From Halieaceae bacterium (GTDB lineage: Bacteria; Pseudomonadota; Gammaproteobacteria; Pseudomonadales; Halieaceae): 8,822 bases of DNA. Under the pieces are notes generated by a model. The model did not search any database and was not told the origin of the DNA. It worked only from the letters and a program-made list of their open reading frames with translations. The position numbers were made by a program, and so were the translations under genes. The stretch is from contig PAGS01000013.1 of assembly GCA_002705465.1 (NCBI GenBank), positions 1 to 8,822 on the forward strand. The letters run 5' to 3'. Position 1 is the first letter of the stretch, and each line of letters begins with the position of its first letter. Of this stretch, positions 1 through 6,317 are shown piece after piece.

Positions 1-856
1 AAAACTTTCGATATACCGTACCCTGGGTCACCAGATACTCGGAGCTGTTTGCCGCCGTCTTCTGAAGGGTCTCCAGCTCGGTTTTTGTTTTGATCTCTCC
101 GTACTTGTTCACGAAAAACACGTCGCCTCCACTATCGGAAGCCTGAATCAACGCGGGGTCAACCTGTTCCCCGTCGACATAGACATAGGTCTGCCACTTG
201 TTCAGCGGATTCTCAGAAGTTGCCGCCTGCGTCTTGACGTAATAAACCGTGGCGAGGTGCTGAGAACCGGAAGCGCCAAAGACCGTTAAAGAAGTTGTTC
301 TGTGATAGGTCTCGGGCTTGTTGGGATTAAAAGCATCGGTAATGGGCTCGACATTGGATGGCAAGTTCAGACCTAACTCCACCTCGGTCGTAGCCCGAAA
401 TTCAGACACTGTCTGACGAGGAATTGCCAACGCCGACGGCGGTTGACTAAAATCTGCCTTGTTGGTCGAATCGACCGGCAATGAGAGCAGCGCCTGTCCT
501 GCAGAGTTCACCATTTGGTTCTGTTCATTCAGCATGAACTGACCATTTCGCGTGAAGGTCCGGCTACCATCCGATGACTGCAGAGGGAAGAAGCCGTCAC
601 CGGTGATCGCCAGATCCAGCGAGTTCGCCGAGAACTGTACGAACCCCTGACTGAATTCCTGCGCCACTTCCTTCAAGGCAACACCCTGACCCACAACCGC
701 CGCAGCACGCTGCAGAGGTGAGGTGGCGAAGATGTCACCGAAGGAGGCCGTGGAGCGCTTGAAACCCGCCGTAGCCGAGTTAGCGATGTTGTTGGACGTG
801 ACCGCAAGCTCGGTTGTTGCTGCGTTCAGTCCGGTGAGAGAAGTGTAAAACGACAT
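1..856 (-). CDS. flgE: Flagellar hook protein FlgE, N-terminal part (3' end outside window)
   Basis: Hook subunit, exported through the flagellar type III apparatus and polymerised into the curved hook outside the cell. The reading frame is open from an ATG at 854-856 to the window edge, giving 285 residues. The start MSFYTSLTGLNAATTEL and the following SNNIANSATAGFKRS form the N-terminal rod/hook-family helix and motif (residues about 1-35). SLDLAITGDGFF near residue 80 and FTRNGQF near 105 are further family signatures. Residues from about 150 onward are the surface-exposed, variable hook domain. AGGAG about 7 bases before the ATG is a good ribosome binding site. flgD ends 18 bases upstream, so the gene is the fourth of flgBCDE. 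A FlgF/FlgG rod protein is unlikely because of the hook-type N-terminus and its place after flgD. The C-terminal domain cannot be judged. Confidence 0.96.
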   Translation of the reverse strand, partial: MSFYTSLTGLNAATTELAVTSNNIANSATAGFKRSTASFGDIFATSPLQRAAAVVGQGVALKEVAQEFSQGFVQFSANSLDLAITGDGFFPLQSSDGSRTFTRNGQFMLNEQNQMVNSAGQALLSLPVDSTNKADFSQPPSALAIPRQTVSEFRATTEVELGLNLPSNVEPITDAFNPNKPETYHRTTSLTVFGASGSQHLATVYYVKTQAATSENPLNKWQTYVYVDGEQVDPALIQASDSGGDVFFVNKYGEIKTKTELETLQKTAANSSEYLVTQGTVYRKF

Positions 857-874
857 GTTTCAGCTCCTGCTAGA

Positions 875-1561
875 TTATTCTGCGATAGTTTGAATTTCGG
901 CCAGAGACACCGTGTCACCGCCCATCAACTGAAGATCCAGTTGCTGACCGGCGGGGTTCCAGGAAACGCTGCTGACGGTCTCAAGTACTGACACGGGGGC
1001 TATTTGCATGCGGCCATCGCTGATGGCGCTTGCCGTAATCTGATAGGTGTCGACCGGCATCTGATTGCCATCGGAATCCTGTCCTGACCAGGCAAAACGG
1101 TGCTCACCCGGCTCGAGCTCGCCGACGTTCTGCCTGAACACCAACTCGCCCTCTTTGTCATAAACGCTCATGGTCAGCATGTCGGCGCCTTCCTGCAGGC
1201 TGACAAGGGTCTCAGTCGGGCGGGTACCACCACCCTGACCAAAACCGCCCGCTACGGCAACGCGCTTGCCGACCAAGGTAGAGCCTGAAAGCAACGATTG
1301 CTCACGCAAGTTACCGACCAGCGTCTCGAGCGAAGACTGCATGCCCTTGATGCCCTCGACAGACGAGAACTGCGCTAACTGCGCGACAAACGCCTCGTTT
1401 TCCATGGGGTCTAGGGGGTTCTGATTCTTCAACTGCGCGGTAAACAACTGCAAAAACGCATCGCGCCCGAGCATGTCGTCGTCATTGCCATCTTTGTACA
1501 TGGCGTTGGCCTGCTGGGTCTGGTACTGCTCGGTAGTCAGAATGGAGTCAATGGCTGACAC
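875..1561 (-). CDS. flgD: Hook assembly (capping) protein FlgD
   Basis: FlgD is the scaffold cap at the tip of the growing hook and is needed for FlgE to polymerise. The protein has 228 residues, a usual length. The family signature is clear at residues 32-72: GRDAFLQLFTAQLKNQNPLDPM followed by a glutamine-rich AQLAQFSSVEGI helix. Residues about 95-228 correspond to the FlgD tudor/Ig-like part, with VYDKEGELVF and the WSGQDSDGN stretch typical of the Ig-like domain (about 118-185). The start is GTG at 1559-1561, supported by AGGAG 8 bases upstream; there is no ATG nearby in frame. It lies 22 bases after the flgC stop and 18 bases before flgE, so it is co-transcribed with both. Confidence 0.97.
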   Translation of the reverse strand: MSAIDSILTTEQYQTQQANAMYKDGNDDDMLGRDAFLQLFTAQLKNQNPLDPMENEAFVAQLAQFSSVEGIKGMQSSLETLVGNLREQSLLSGSTLVGKRVAVAGGFGQGGGTRPTETLVSLQEGADMLTMSVYDKEGELVFRQNVGELEPGEHRFAWSGQDSDGNQMPVDTYQITASAISDGRMQIAPVSVLETVSSVSWNPAGQQLDLQLMGGDTVSLAEIQTIAE

Positions 1562-1583
1562 GAATATATCTCCTGGTCGCTAA

Positions 1584-2009
1584 TTATGACTTCATGACTT
1601 CCAGCGTTCGCATCATCATCTGCTTCGCTGTGTTCACGACTTCAATATTATTGCGGTAAGAACGAGCCGCAGCGGTCATCTCGACCATCTCCGATACTTC
1701 GTTCACGTTGCTCTGATAAACGTATCCGTTAGCGTCAGCTGACGGATTGCCCGGGTCGTATGAGCGCGGGGAGGGCGTGGGATCATCAGTGACATTGCCA
1801 ATGTGAATCGAGCCCGCGTAGCGAGTTTGCTCACCGACCGTCTGATCCTGCAATAAGGTTCTGAACACCACGCGCTTGGCCTTATAAGCACCCTGCTCGG
1901 TTTCGGACGTGTTAGACGCGTTGGCAAGGTTCGAGGCAGTGGTATTCATTCTCACCAGTTGGGCCGCCAGCGCGCTACCTGCAATGCCAAATACTCGATC
2001 CATCGACAT
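1584..2009 (-). CDS. flgC: Proximal rod protein FlgC
   Basis: FlgC is one of the proximal rod subunits that link the MS ring to the distal rod across the periplasm. The 141 residues match the usual length of about 135-140. The N-terminus IAGSALAAQLVRMNTTASNLANA is the rod-family helix and motif. The middle YDPGNPSADANGYVYQSNVN (about 84-103) and the C-terminal AARSYRNNIEVVNTAKQMM (about 114-132) are FlgC hallmarks. The chosen ATG (2007-2009) is preceded by GGGAGAG; an ATG two codons further in (2001-2003) is possible but less well spaced. Only 3 bases separate it from the flgB stop, so its ribosome binding site lies inside the end of flgB and the two genes are probably translationally coupled. 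Confidence 0.97.
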   Translation of the reverse strand: MSMDRVFGIAGSALAAQLVRMNTTASNLANASNTSETEQGAYKAKRVVFRTLLQDQTVGEQTRYAGSIHIGNVTDDPTPSPRSYDPGNPSADANGYVYQSNVNEVSEMVEMTAAARSYRNNIEVVNTAKQMMMRTLEVMKS

Positions 2010-2012
2010 GAT

Positions 2013-2387
2013 TTACTCTCCCTTCAGCGCGCGCTTGTAGGCCGTGACCCGACCCTGAAGAAAATCCAGCGTGGCCTGATACTCGACCGCCGCCTCACCA
2101 AACTTTGCCTGCTCGAGGCCCATTTCCACGGTGTTGCCATCAACCGCCGGGTTGTAGGGAATCGTGAATACCTCGCCGTTCTCAGAGAGACCGGGGCCCC
2201 GCCAGTGCTTGGCGTGAGTGGCTTTGAGGCCCGCACCCAACTGCCAGCTGAGCACCTCCTGAAAATCCACGTCTTTCGCCTTGAACCCGGGGGTATCGGC
2301 ATTCGCGATGTTGGTGGACAGCACTTCCATCCTGCGTGCTTTGAGCTGCAGGGCTTCGGCGTGAATACCAAAAAGTCTGTCCAACAT
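2013..2387 (-). CDS. flgB: Proximal rod protein FlgB
   Basis: FlgB is a proximal rod subunit, the first gene of the flgBCDE rod-hook unit. The product has 124 residues, near the family norm of about 130. Residues 1-40 carry MLDRLFGIHAEAL, then the rod signature STNIANADTPGFKAKDVDF. The C-terminal half, with VEMGLEQAKFGEAAVEYQATLDFL (about 87-110), is the second rod helix. The ATG at 2385-2387 gives a standard FlgB N-terminus. The ribosome binding site is weak (only GTAAGCGG upstream), so initiation may be modest. A sigma-54 promoter lies about 40 bases upstream and should give a leader of roughly 30 bases. Confidence 0.96.
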   Translation of the reverse strand: MLDRLFGIHAEALQLKARRMEVLSTNIANADTPGFKAKDVDFQEVLSWQLGAGLKATHAKHWRGPGLSENGEVFTIPYNPAVDGNTVEMGLEQAKFGEAAVEYQATLDFLQGRVTAYKRALKGE

Positions 2388-2427
2388 GTCCGCTTACCAC
2401 GAGTTGTGACTATTTCACTCTCTTAAC

Positions 2428-2443
2428 TGCAGAATCTGTGCCA
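2428..2443 (-). promoter_or_regulatory. Sigma-54 (RpoN) promoter for flgBCDE
   Basis: On the minus strand the bases read TGGCAC-AGATT-CTGCA. This matches the sigma-54 consensus TGGCAC-N5-TTGCA at every position but one, and has the invariant GG-N10-GC spacing. The -12 element implies transcription starting near base 2417, about 30 bases before the flgB ATG. Sigma-54 promoters need an enhancer-binding activator, in polar flagellar systems of the FlrC/FleQ/FleR type; no activator site was identified with confidence. Sigma-54 control of flgBCDE fits the middle class of the Vibrio and Pseudomonas hierarchies. Confidence 0.85.
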
Positions 2444-2617
2444 AAAAACTCATGTGGCTGTTTTTATTGATTTTTGTGTAATTTTAGCCTTGTGACAGAA
2501 GGGTCTCTGCTGAAAAGCGGCAAAAGCATGCCGGTGGTTGAGCCTGAGCTTATTGGTCATACTCGCCGGATGAACTGGAGTTGCGACGCAGAGACGAGTA
2601 ACACTGGACCTGGCCCG

Positions 2618-3553
2618 GTGATCAAGCGGTTTTGGCGGGGCCGAGGTCCCGGGTGGTTAAAATATGTGGCGCTCTGCAGCTTGATCGTCGCACCTTGCGG
2701 ATACGCCGAGACAGATCAGGCGGCCCTTAAGGAAGATGCCACCCGGCAGATACAGGAAGCCGCTGCAGAGGCTTTTTATACCGACCCTGCCAACGTTGAG
2801 GTCAGACTCGCCGACAAGCGCCTGGTGCTCCCAGATTGTAGCCAGCCTTTTGACGTGAACTTTCCATTCAGCGACCGTGCCACCGCGCAGCTTGATTGCT
2901 TGAGCCCTAAATGGCGGGGATTTATTCAGATCCGGCTGAGAGAGGGCGTAACTGCCTTTCGCTACAACCTGCCTCTGAATAAGGGTGAGTCGCTTAAGCG
3001 CAGCCACGTCACCCGCCATGCGGTCGCACCCGACGACGCCATTTCAAATCGCATCGTCGTTTTGGAGGACGTACTAGATCTCACCCTACGCGAGCCAGTT
3101 CAGGCCGGAGACGTTTTATTAGAGAGCCACTTCATGGCGACGCCGGTCTCAGGCTATCCAGCCGATTCAACCGAAGCGGTGGGCGCCTGGGTGGCAACGA
3201 AAATTATTCCTAGGGGGAATAGGCTAGACAGAGAAACATTCTCATGGGAGATAATTGAAGGCAGAGCACCGACGGATCTCATTCATTCCGGGGCAGATTT
3301 CGCCATGTTGGAGGCGCTACGCGACATTATGCCCGGGGACAAATTGCGGCGATCTGCGATTAAAATGGCGCCAGCTGTGCGTAAAAACGAACAAATTCAG
3401 GTTTCGATCGTTCGGGGTGCACTGACGGTCACCAACTTGGTCCGCATCAGTCGTGACGCCACCATCGGAGAATCGATTGACGTCGTCAATGTTGAATCGG
3501 GAAGGCCTCTCAAAGCCCGCGTAACGGGAATTGGCCAAGTAGAAATTTTGTGA
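2618..3553 (+). CDS. flgA: Flagellar P-ring assembly chaperone FlgA, enlarged SAF region
   Basis: FlgA is a periplasmic chaperone that helps FlgI polymerise into the P ring around the rod. From the GTG chosen here the product is 311 residues, against about 220-240 usually. Residues 1-30 look like a signal peptide: basic MIKRFWRGRG, hydrophobic core, cut after GYA. Two cysteines (74 and 94) match the conserved pair seen as PPCEQP and ARC in E. coli FlgA. After them I see four related segments, each with a glycine followed by a leucine (GESL, AGDVL, RGNRL, PGDKL; glycines at 123, 164, 200, 240); normal FlgA has two. The end, with RKNEQIQV and GRPLKARVTGIGQVEI, is the usual C-terminal domain. 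The start is uncertain: the frame is open back to a TTG at 2474, with ATGs at 2528 and 2570, and none has a convincing ribosome binding site. GTG 2618 gives the most compact signal peptide. It is divergent from flgB and followed by flgM. Confidence 0.9.
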   Translation: MIKRFWRGRGPGWLKYVALCSLIVAPCGYAETDQAALKEDATRQIQEAAAEAFYTDPANVEVRLADKRLVLPDCSQPFDVNFPFSDRATAQLDCLSPKWRGFIQIRLREGVTAFRYNLPLNKGESLKRSHVTRHAVAPDDAISNRIVVLEDVLDLTLREPVQAGDVLLESHFMATPVSGYPADSTEAVGAWVATKIIPRGNRLDRETFSWEIIEGRAPTDLIHSGADFAMLEALRDIMPGDKLRRSAIKMAPAVRKNEQIQVSIVRGALTVTNLVRISRDATIGESIDVVNVESGRPLKARVTGIGQVEIL

Positions 3554-3562
3554 ATCCAGTGC

Positions 3563-3589
3563 TAAAGTTTCGGTTCTAGATGCCGATAG
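3563..3589 (+). promoter_or_regulatory. Sigma-28 (FliA) promoter for flgM-flgN
   Basis: The bases read TAAA, 15 spacer bases, then GCCGATAG. The FliA consensus is TAAA-N15-GCCGATAA, so only the last base differs and the spacing is exact. It starts 10 bases after the flgA stop codon; transcription should begin near base 3596, about 60 bases before the flgM ATG. A FliA promoter on flgM gives autogenous control: FliA makes its own inhibitor, while read-through from flgA supplies FlgM earlier. This arrangement is known from Salmonella and Vibrio. Confidence 0.88.
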
Positions 3590-3656
3590 TTTGGTTGGAG
3601 AAGGATAATTCTGTCAGCTGAACGGTCGGTTGGCAGGGTTAATAGGAGGTTGAGCG

Positions 3657-3962
3657 ATGCCGAGCATCACTGAAACTATGCGCAGCACGGTCCCGGAAAC
3701 AACCGGTAAGAGAGACCTGCGCGCAGACAAAACCTCCACCTCCGCACCGGAGTCGCAGAGCGCCGAGGCGGTGCCTGCGGCTGACGCACAGCGCGATCAA
3801 GTCGAACTCAGCGAATCTGTCGTGCGCGCCATTGAGGATGCCAAATTCGATGCGGCGAAAGTCGAGGCGCTGCGGCTTGCCATCATGGAAGGCAATTACC
3901 CGCTCGATGCCAAGCGCATCGCTGAGAACATGCTCGACCTGGAGCGAATGATCAGTTCCTGA
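3657..3962 (+). CDS. flgM: Anti-sigma-28 factor FlgM
   Basis: FlgM binds FliA and blocks late flagellar genes until the hook is complete, when it is exported through the flagellum. The protein has 101 residues, a typical length. The N-terminal half (1-45) is rich in S, T, E, P and A and probably disordered, as in other FlgM proteins. The C-terminal half carries the sigma-binding helices: DQVELSESV (47-55), FDAAKVEALRLAIMEGNYP (64-82) and AKRIAENMLDLE (85-96). The last two are the best conserved FlgM motifs. AGGAGG at 3644-3649, 7 bases before the ATG, is an ideal ribosome binding site. It follows flgA and precedes flgN by 24 bases, the usual order. Confidence 0.95.
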   Translation: MPSITETMRSTVPETTGKRDLRADKTSTSAPESQSAEAVPAADAQRDQVELSESVVRAIEDAKFDAAKVEALRLAIMEGNYPLDAKRIAENMLDLERMISS

Positions 3963-3986
3963 AGCCGCCCGCGTCTTCCCCTACAG

Positions 3987-4430
3987 ATGACTTCAACTCA
4001 GCAGACTCCTGACGAGAATGTGCTCCGTGATGGTTTGCACAAAGCCAGCGCTCTGGTTGCTTTGCTGGAGCAAGAGCTGGCACTCCTGACGGCGGGTGAC
4101 TTGGACAGCTTTGAGGCACTGCAGAGCCGAAAGGCCGAGGTCCTAGAGTCATTATCGGCACTGGTGCCTGCTCTCTCCGGCGAAGTCCCACTTGAAAAAG
4201 GCCCTGACACTGAGACCACGGCAGCATTGGTAGAGGAGATAAAAGACATCCTCGCGACCTGCCGCGATGCCCACCTGAAAAACGCCATTTTGATCGACCG
4301 CAAAATTGAGGCAACGCGCTCCGCGCTGGAGGTCTTGAGGTCGAGCCGATCGGCCGACACGGGTGAAACCTACGATAAGCTCGGTCGCATTAAACGCGGT
4401 TACAGCCGAGGCAGGCAGACTGACGTCTAG
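3987..4430 (+). CDS. flgN: Flagellar export chaperone FlgN
   Basis: FlgN is a cytoplasmic chaperone for the hook-filament junction proteins FlgK and FlgL and delivers them to the export gate. The 147-residue protein is low in sequence conservation but has the expected shape: a long helical, coiled-coil-like body rich in L, E and A. Examples are LVALLEQELALLTAGDLDSF (about 23-42), LVEEIKDILATCRDAHLKN (81-99) and a basic tail with YDKLGRIKRG (129-138). The position directly after flgM, 24 bases away, is the strongest support. The ATG at 3987 has no clear ribosome binding site; a GTG at residue 12 (4020) is an alternative. The stop lies 6 bases from the convergent flhB-like gene. Confidence 0.85.
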   Translation: MTSTQQTPDENVLRDGLHKASALVALLEQELALLTAGDLDSFEALQSRKAEVLESLSALVPALSGEVPLEKGPDTETTAALVEEIKDILATCRDAHLKNAILIDRKIEATRSALEVLRSSRSADTGETYDKLGRIKRGYSRGRQTDV

Positions 4431-4436
4431 CCGACG

Positions 4437-4727
4437 CTATCTCTGCTCGTTTGACGAGCCCGGCCCGGGCTCGTCACCCCGGAGCCAAAAAACCCAAGCC
4501 AGAACCACTGCCACAGCGCGATAGAGAGACTCGGGGATTTCTTCACCGATATCCACGCCGCTAAGAAGACGCTGCAGGGCCTCATCTTCGATAACGGGAA
4601 GCCCGAGGTCGAAGGCGGCGTCAATGATCGACATCGCCTCTTCGCCCTCGCCCTTCGCAAGAATGCTGGGCGCCTCCCGCTTTCCGTACTCTAGCGCGAT
4701 GGCCTTGATCTCGTCGAGCTCTTTCAT
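4437..4727 (-). CDS. Orphan FlhB C-terminal-domain protein (FlhB2-like export switch homologue)
   Basis: This 96-residue protein matches the C-terminal cytoplasmic part of FlhB/YscU export switch proteins, after their self-cleavage site, and nothing else of FlhB. IKAIALEYGKREAPSILAKG (7-26) corresponds to the AVALKY...AP.VVAKG strand of FlhB. LGLPVIEDEALQRLL (41-55) corresponds to the .G.PVVE...LAR.L helix, and IGEEIPESLYRAVAVVLAWV (60-79) to the conserved end IP..LY.AVAEVLA. The NPTH cleavage motif and the membrane domain are absent, so it cannot insert in the gate or cleave itself. It may interact with the export machinery or with its neighbour. Its ATG overlaps the stop of the FliK-like gene (ATGA, 4724-4727), so translation is coupled; FliK and FlhB are known functional partners in substrate switching. 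Short FlhB-like proteins of this kind are known in other gammaproteobacteria, but I am unsure of a role. Confidence 0.85.
   Translation of the reverse strand: MKELDEIKAIALEYGKREAPSILAKGEGEEAMSIIDAAFDLGLPVIEDEALQRLLSGVDIGEEIPESLYRAVAVVLAWVFWLRGDEPGPGSSNEQR
4445..4475. repeat. Nested inverted repeats at the flgN / flhB-like convergence
   Basis: GACGAGCCCGG and CCGGGCTCGTC form a perfect 11-base palindrome with one central base (4453-4475), very GC-rich. GCTCGT at 4445-4450 can pair instead with ACGAGC at 4454-4459, so two hairpins are mutually exclusive. The site is 14-45 bases past the flgN stop and inside the last codons of the convergent flhB-like gene. On neither strand is the hairpin followed by a run of T, so it is not a standard intrinsic terminator, but it could slow or block convergent transcription or protect a 3' end. 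Confidence 0.6.
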
Positions 4728-5797
4728 ACCGAAGAATCCAACCGGTCGCCCAATCGAGTAGCAGTGGGTGCACTGAGAGGGTCCTTGAAGGTATCACGCG
4801 CCTGATTGAAAACGGCAAAGTGCTCGAGCTGCAGACCAAAGTCCGCCACCTCTGCGAACAACTCCGCCCGTGAATCGCGCGCACGCGCAAACACGGCGGA
4901 GTCCGTTAACCAGGCATCCAGGCGTACCCTACTGGCAGGTGCGTGCTCTATTCGGAGCCATACATCAGAGTTCTCTGCAAACTGGGTATAGAAATTAATG
5001 ACCCACAGTGGGTTGCCCGGTGGATTGCCCCTGGGCCCGCGCTGCAGGTTAAGCTCTACCGGTGCGCCGTTCAGCCAGGTCAGAATATCGGCATTAATGA
5101 CATCGGAGCGCAACGACGTCACCGCGCGATCCTGGCGGTTATCAATCTCGGTCAACAGCCCTCTAGCACGCTCCTTGGTGGTCTGGTCTGTGCCAAAGCC
5201 CAACAAGCGCATGAGTAGCGAAGGCAGTGCCACATCACGAGCACCGGCCTCGCTCACAGACGGCAATTGCAGCACACCGCCCCGACCCAAAAGCTCCCGT
5301 GCGCGGGCGATCTGCGCCTCAATCGACATTGCGGGGCTCAGTATCAGCCCCAAACCCGCGAGTGCTGCGGCAACGGGGGCGGGCATCGCCCGCATCGACT
5401 CGGGACTCATCAATTGCTGGAGCACGGAAGCCGGCGTACCAGCCAATTGCGTCGTCACCGGCGTGGGGGCGGCAGCGTTGGTTGGCGCAGGCGGCGTGGC
5501 AGCAGGGGCGGGCACCGGGCGCAAAATCGTCGCGCCATCAGGGGTCAGCTGCACCCTGAAGAAGAGGCTTTGGCCCGCGTAACGTTTTAAAAAATCGGGG
5601 GCCAGTAGCGGCTGGGCTACACCGGCGAGGTTGATGTACAGCTGGCCCCGGTCAATCGACACCAGTCCCTTAACGACCTGAAAGTTGGCAAGACCCAGCT
5701 CCCGTGGCCCCGGCTGGTCGATGCGCAGGCTTGCCGTGCCCTCCAAAAAAATCGGGGTCGGGCGTACCGTCATATTAAGGAGCTCGGGCCCCAGCAT
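4724..5797 (-). CDS. FliK-like flagellar hook-length control protein
   Basis: FliK proteins act as a molecular ruler: secreted during hook growth, they touch FlhB and switch export from hook to filament proteins. This 357-residue protein has the right layout. Residues 1-93 form an N-terminal region. Residues 94-118 are a proline/alanine/threonine-rich linker (PVPAPAATPPAPTNAAAP), and 119-245 are a helical middle. The C-terminal domain at about 246-335 resembles the Flg_hook domain: PLWVINFYTQFAENSDVWLRI, then LDAWLTDS and LFAEVADFGLQLEHFAVF, compared with the usual strand, helix and L...GL pattern. Similarity is moderate, so FliK-like is safer than fliK; a main fliK may lie elsewhere with fliJ/fliL. 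The ATG has GGAG 10 bases upstream. It sits 32 bases after the LysM-like gene and overlaps the FlhB-like gene by 4 bases. Confidence 0.75.
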   Translation of the reverse strand: MLGPELLNMTVRPTPIFLEGTASLRIDQPGPRELGLANFQVVKGLVSIDRGQLYINLAGVAQPLLAPDFLKRYAGQSLFFRVQLTPDGATILRPVPAPAATPPAPTNAAAPTPVTTQLAGTPASVLQQLMSPESMRAMPAPVAAALAGLGLILSPAMSIEAQIARARELLGRGGVLQLPSVSEAGARDVALPSLLMRLLGFGTDQTTKERARGLLTEIDNRQDRAVTSLRSDVINADILTWLNGAPVELNLQRGPRGNPPGNPLWVINFYTQFAENSDVWLRIEHAPASRVRLDAWLTDSAVFARARDSRAELFAEVADFGLQLEHFAVFNQARDTFKDPLSAPTATRLGDRLDSSV

Positions 5798-5829
5798 CGC
5801 GCGGTGACTCCGTGGTTAGTGGGTGCTCA

Positions 5830-6303
5830 CTATGGGAAGCGGATCCAATCCTCGGCGCTGGAACGATGCTGTTGACCGTCCTGTTTGCCAGGCACGACAT
5901 AGTCCATGACATCTGTCACCGTGGGCATCCGTAAATTGGCACCGGCCATCATCCAGTGGGGATTGCCCCGCCGAAACGCCGCCTCGTTGTTCTTAACAAT
6001 CACTTTTTGCATGACGTCATGGTTAACGCCTGTGTCGCCCAAATGCACGGCCATGATTTCGCTGAGTGTGTCCCCCGGCCGAACTTTATAGACACCGTTG
6101 ACAACCGAGCCGCCGGATGAAGAGGGCCCGGAAGTACCTGCGCCAGACGGTGTTTTGGCATCAAAGTCGTTCTCGCCAATAAATGCCCTCAGACGAGCGA
6201 CATCGTTATCTGAAATAACGGACTGAGCCAACGCCATCTGCGCGGCCGTCACGCTTACCAGAGCGACGCAAGCGGTTAACCACGTGCGGACAATCAGTTT
6301 CAT
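5830..6303 (-). CDS. Small exported LysM/FimV-like domain protein
   Basis: The product has 157 residues from the ATG at 6301-6303. Residues 1-27 are a signal peptide: MKLIVRTWL, hydrophobic core, ALA before Q. A short serine/glycine linker follows near residue 60. The recognisable part is a LysM-type domain at about 71-127: VYKVRPGDTLSEIM, then VMQKVIVKNNEAAFRRGNPHWMMAGANLRMP. This matches the FimV form of LysM, with Q.M......N..AF..GN....AG..LR.P. LysM domains commonly bind peptidoglycan, so a periplasmic, wall-linked role is inferred. The frame continues upstream to a TTG at 6321, but AGAGGA 8 bases before the ATG and the better signal peptide favour the ATG. It lies 14 bases after flgT and 32 before the FliK-like gene, so it probably serves the flagellum; its function is unknown to me. 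Confidence 0.82.
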   Translation of the reverse strand: MKLIVRTWLTACVALVSVTAAQMALAQSVISDNDVARLRAFIGENDFDAKTPSGAGTSGPSSSGGSVVNGVYKVRPGDTLSEIMAVHLGDTGVNHDVMQKVIVKNNEAAFRRGNPHWMMAGANLRMPTVTDVMDYVVPGKQDGQQHRSSAEDWIRFP

Positions 6304-6317
6304 GTTTGATTTCCTCT

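Noticed and set aside
2454..2471. A TGGC...TTG pattern upstream of flgA, considered as a sigma-54 promoter
   Set aside because: The GG-N10-GC spacing is not met and the -12 GC is absent. No confident flgA promoter was found.
2510..2536. TGAA-N15-GCCGGTGG upstream of flgA, considered as a FliA promoter
   Set aside because: The -10 box differs from GCCGATAA at three of its eight positions, including the core; it is much weaker than the two FliA sites accepted.
4152..4159. TTATCGGC inside flgN, resembling a FliA -10 box on the minus strand
   Set aside because: There is no TTTA at the required 15-base spacing, so the -35 half is missing; it is coding sequence.
4998..5582. A 194-codon open frame on the plus strand
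   Set aside because: It runs opposite the FliK-like gene, has low-complexity S/A/G/R-rich content, and has no ribosome binding site or family match. It is a shadow of GC-rich coding DNA.
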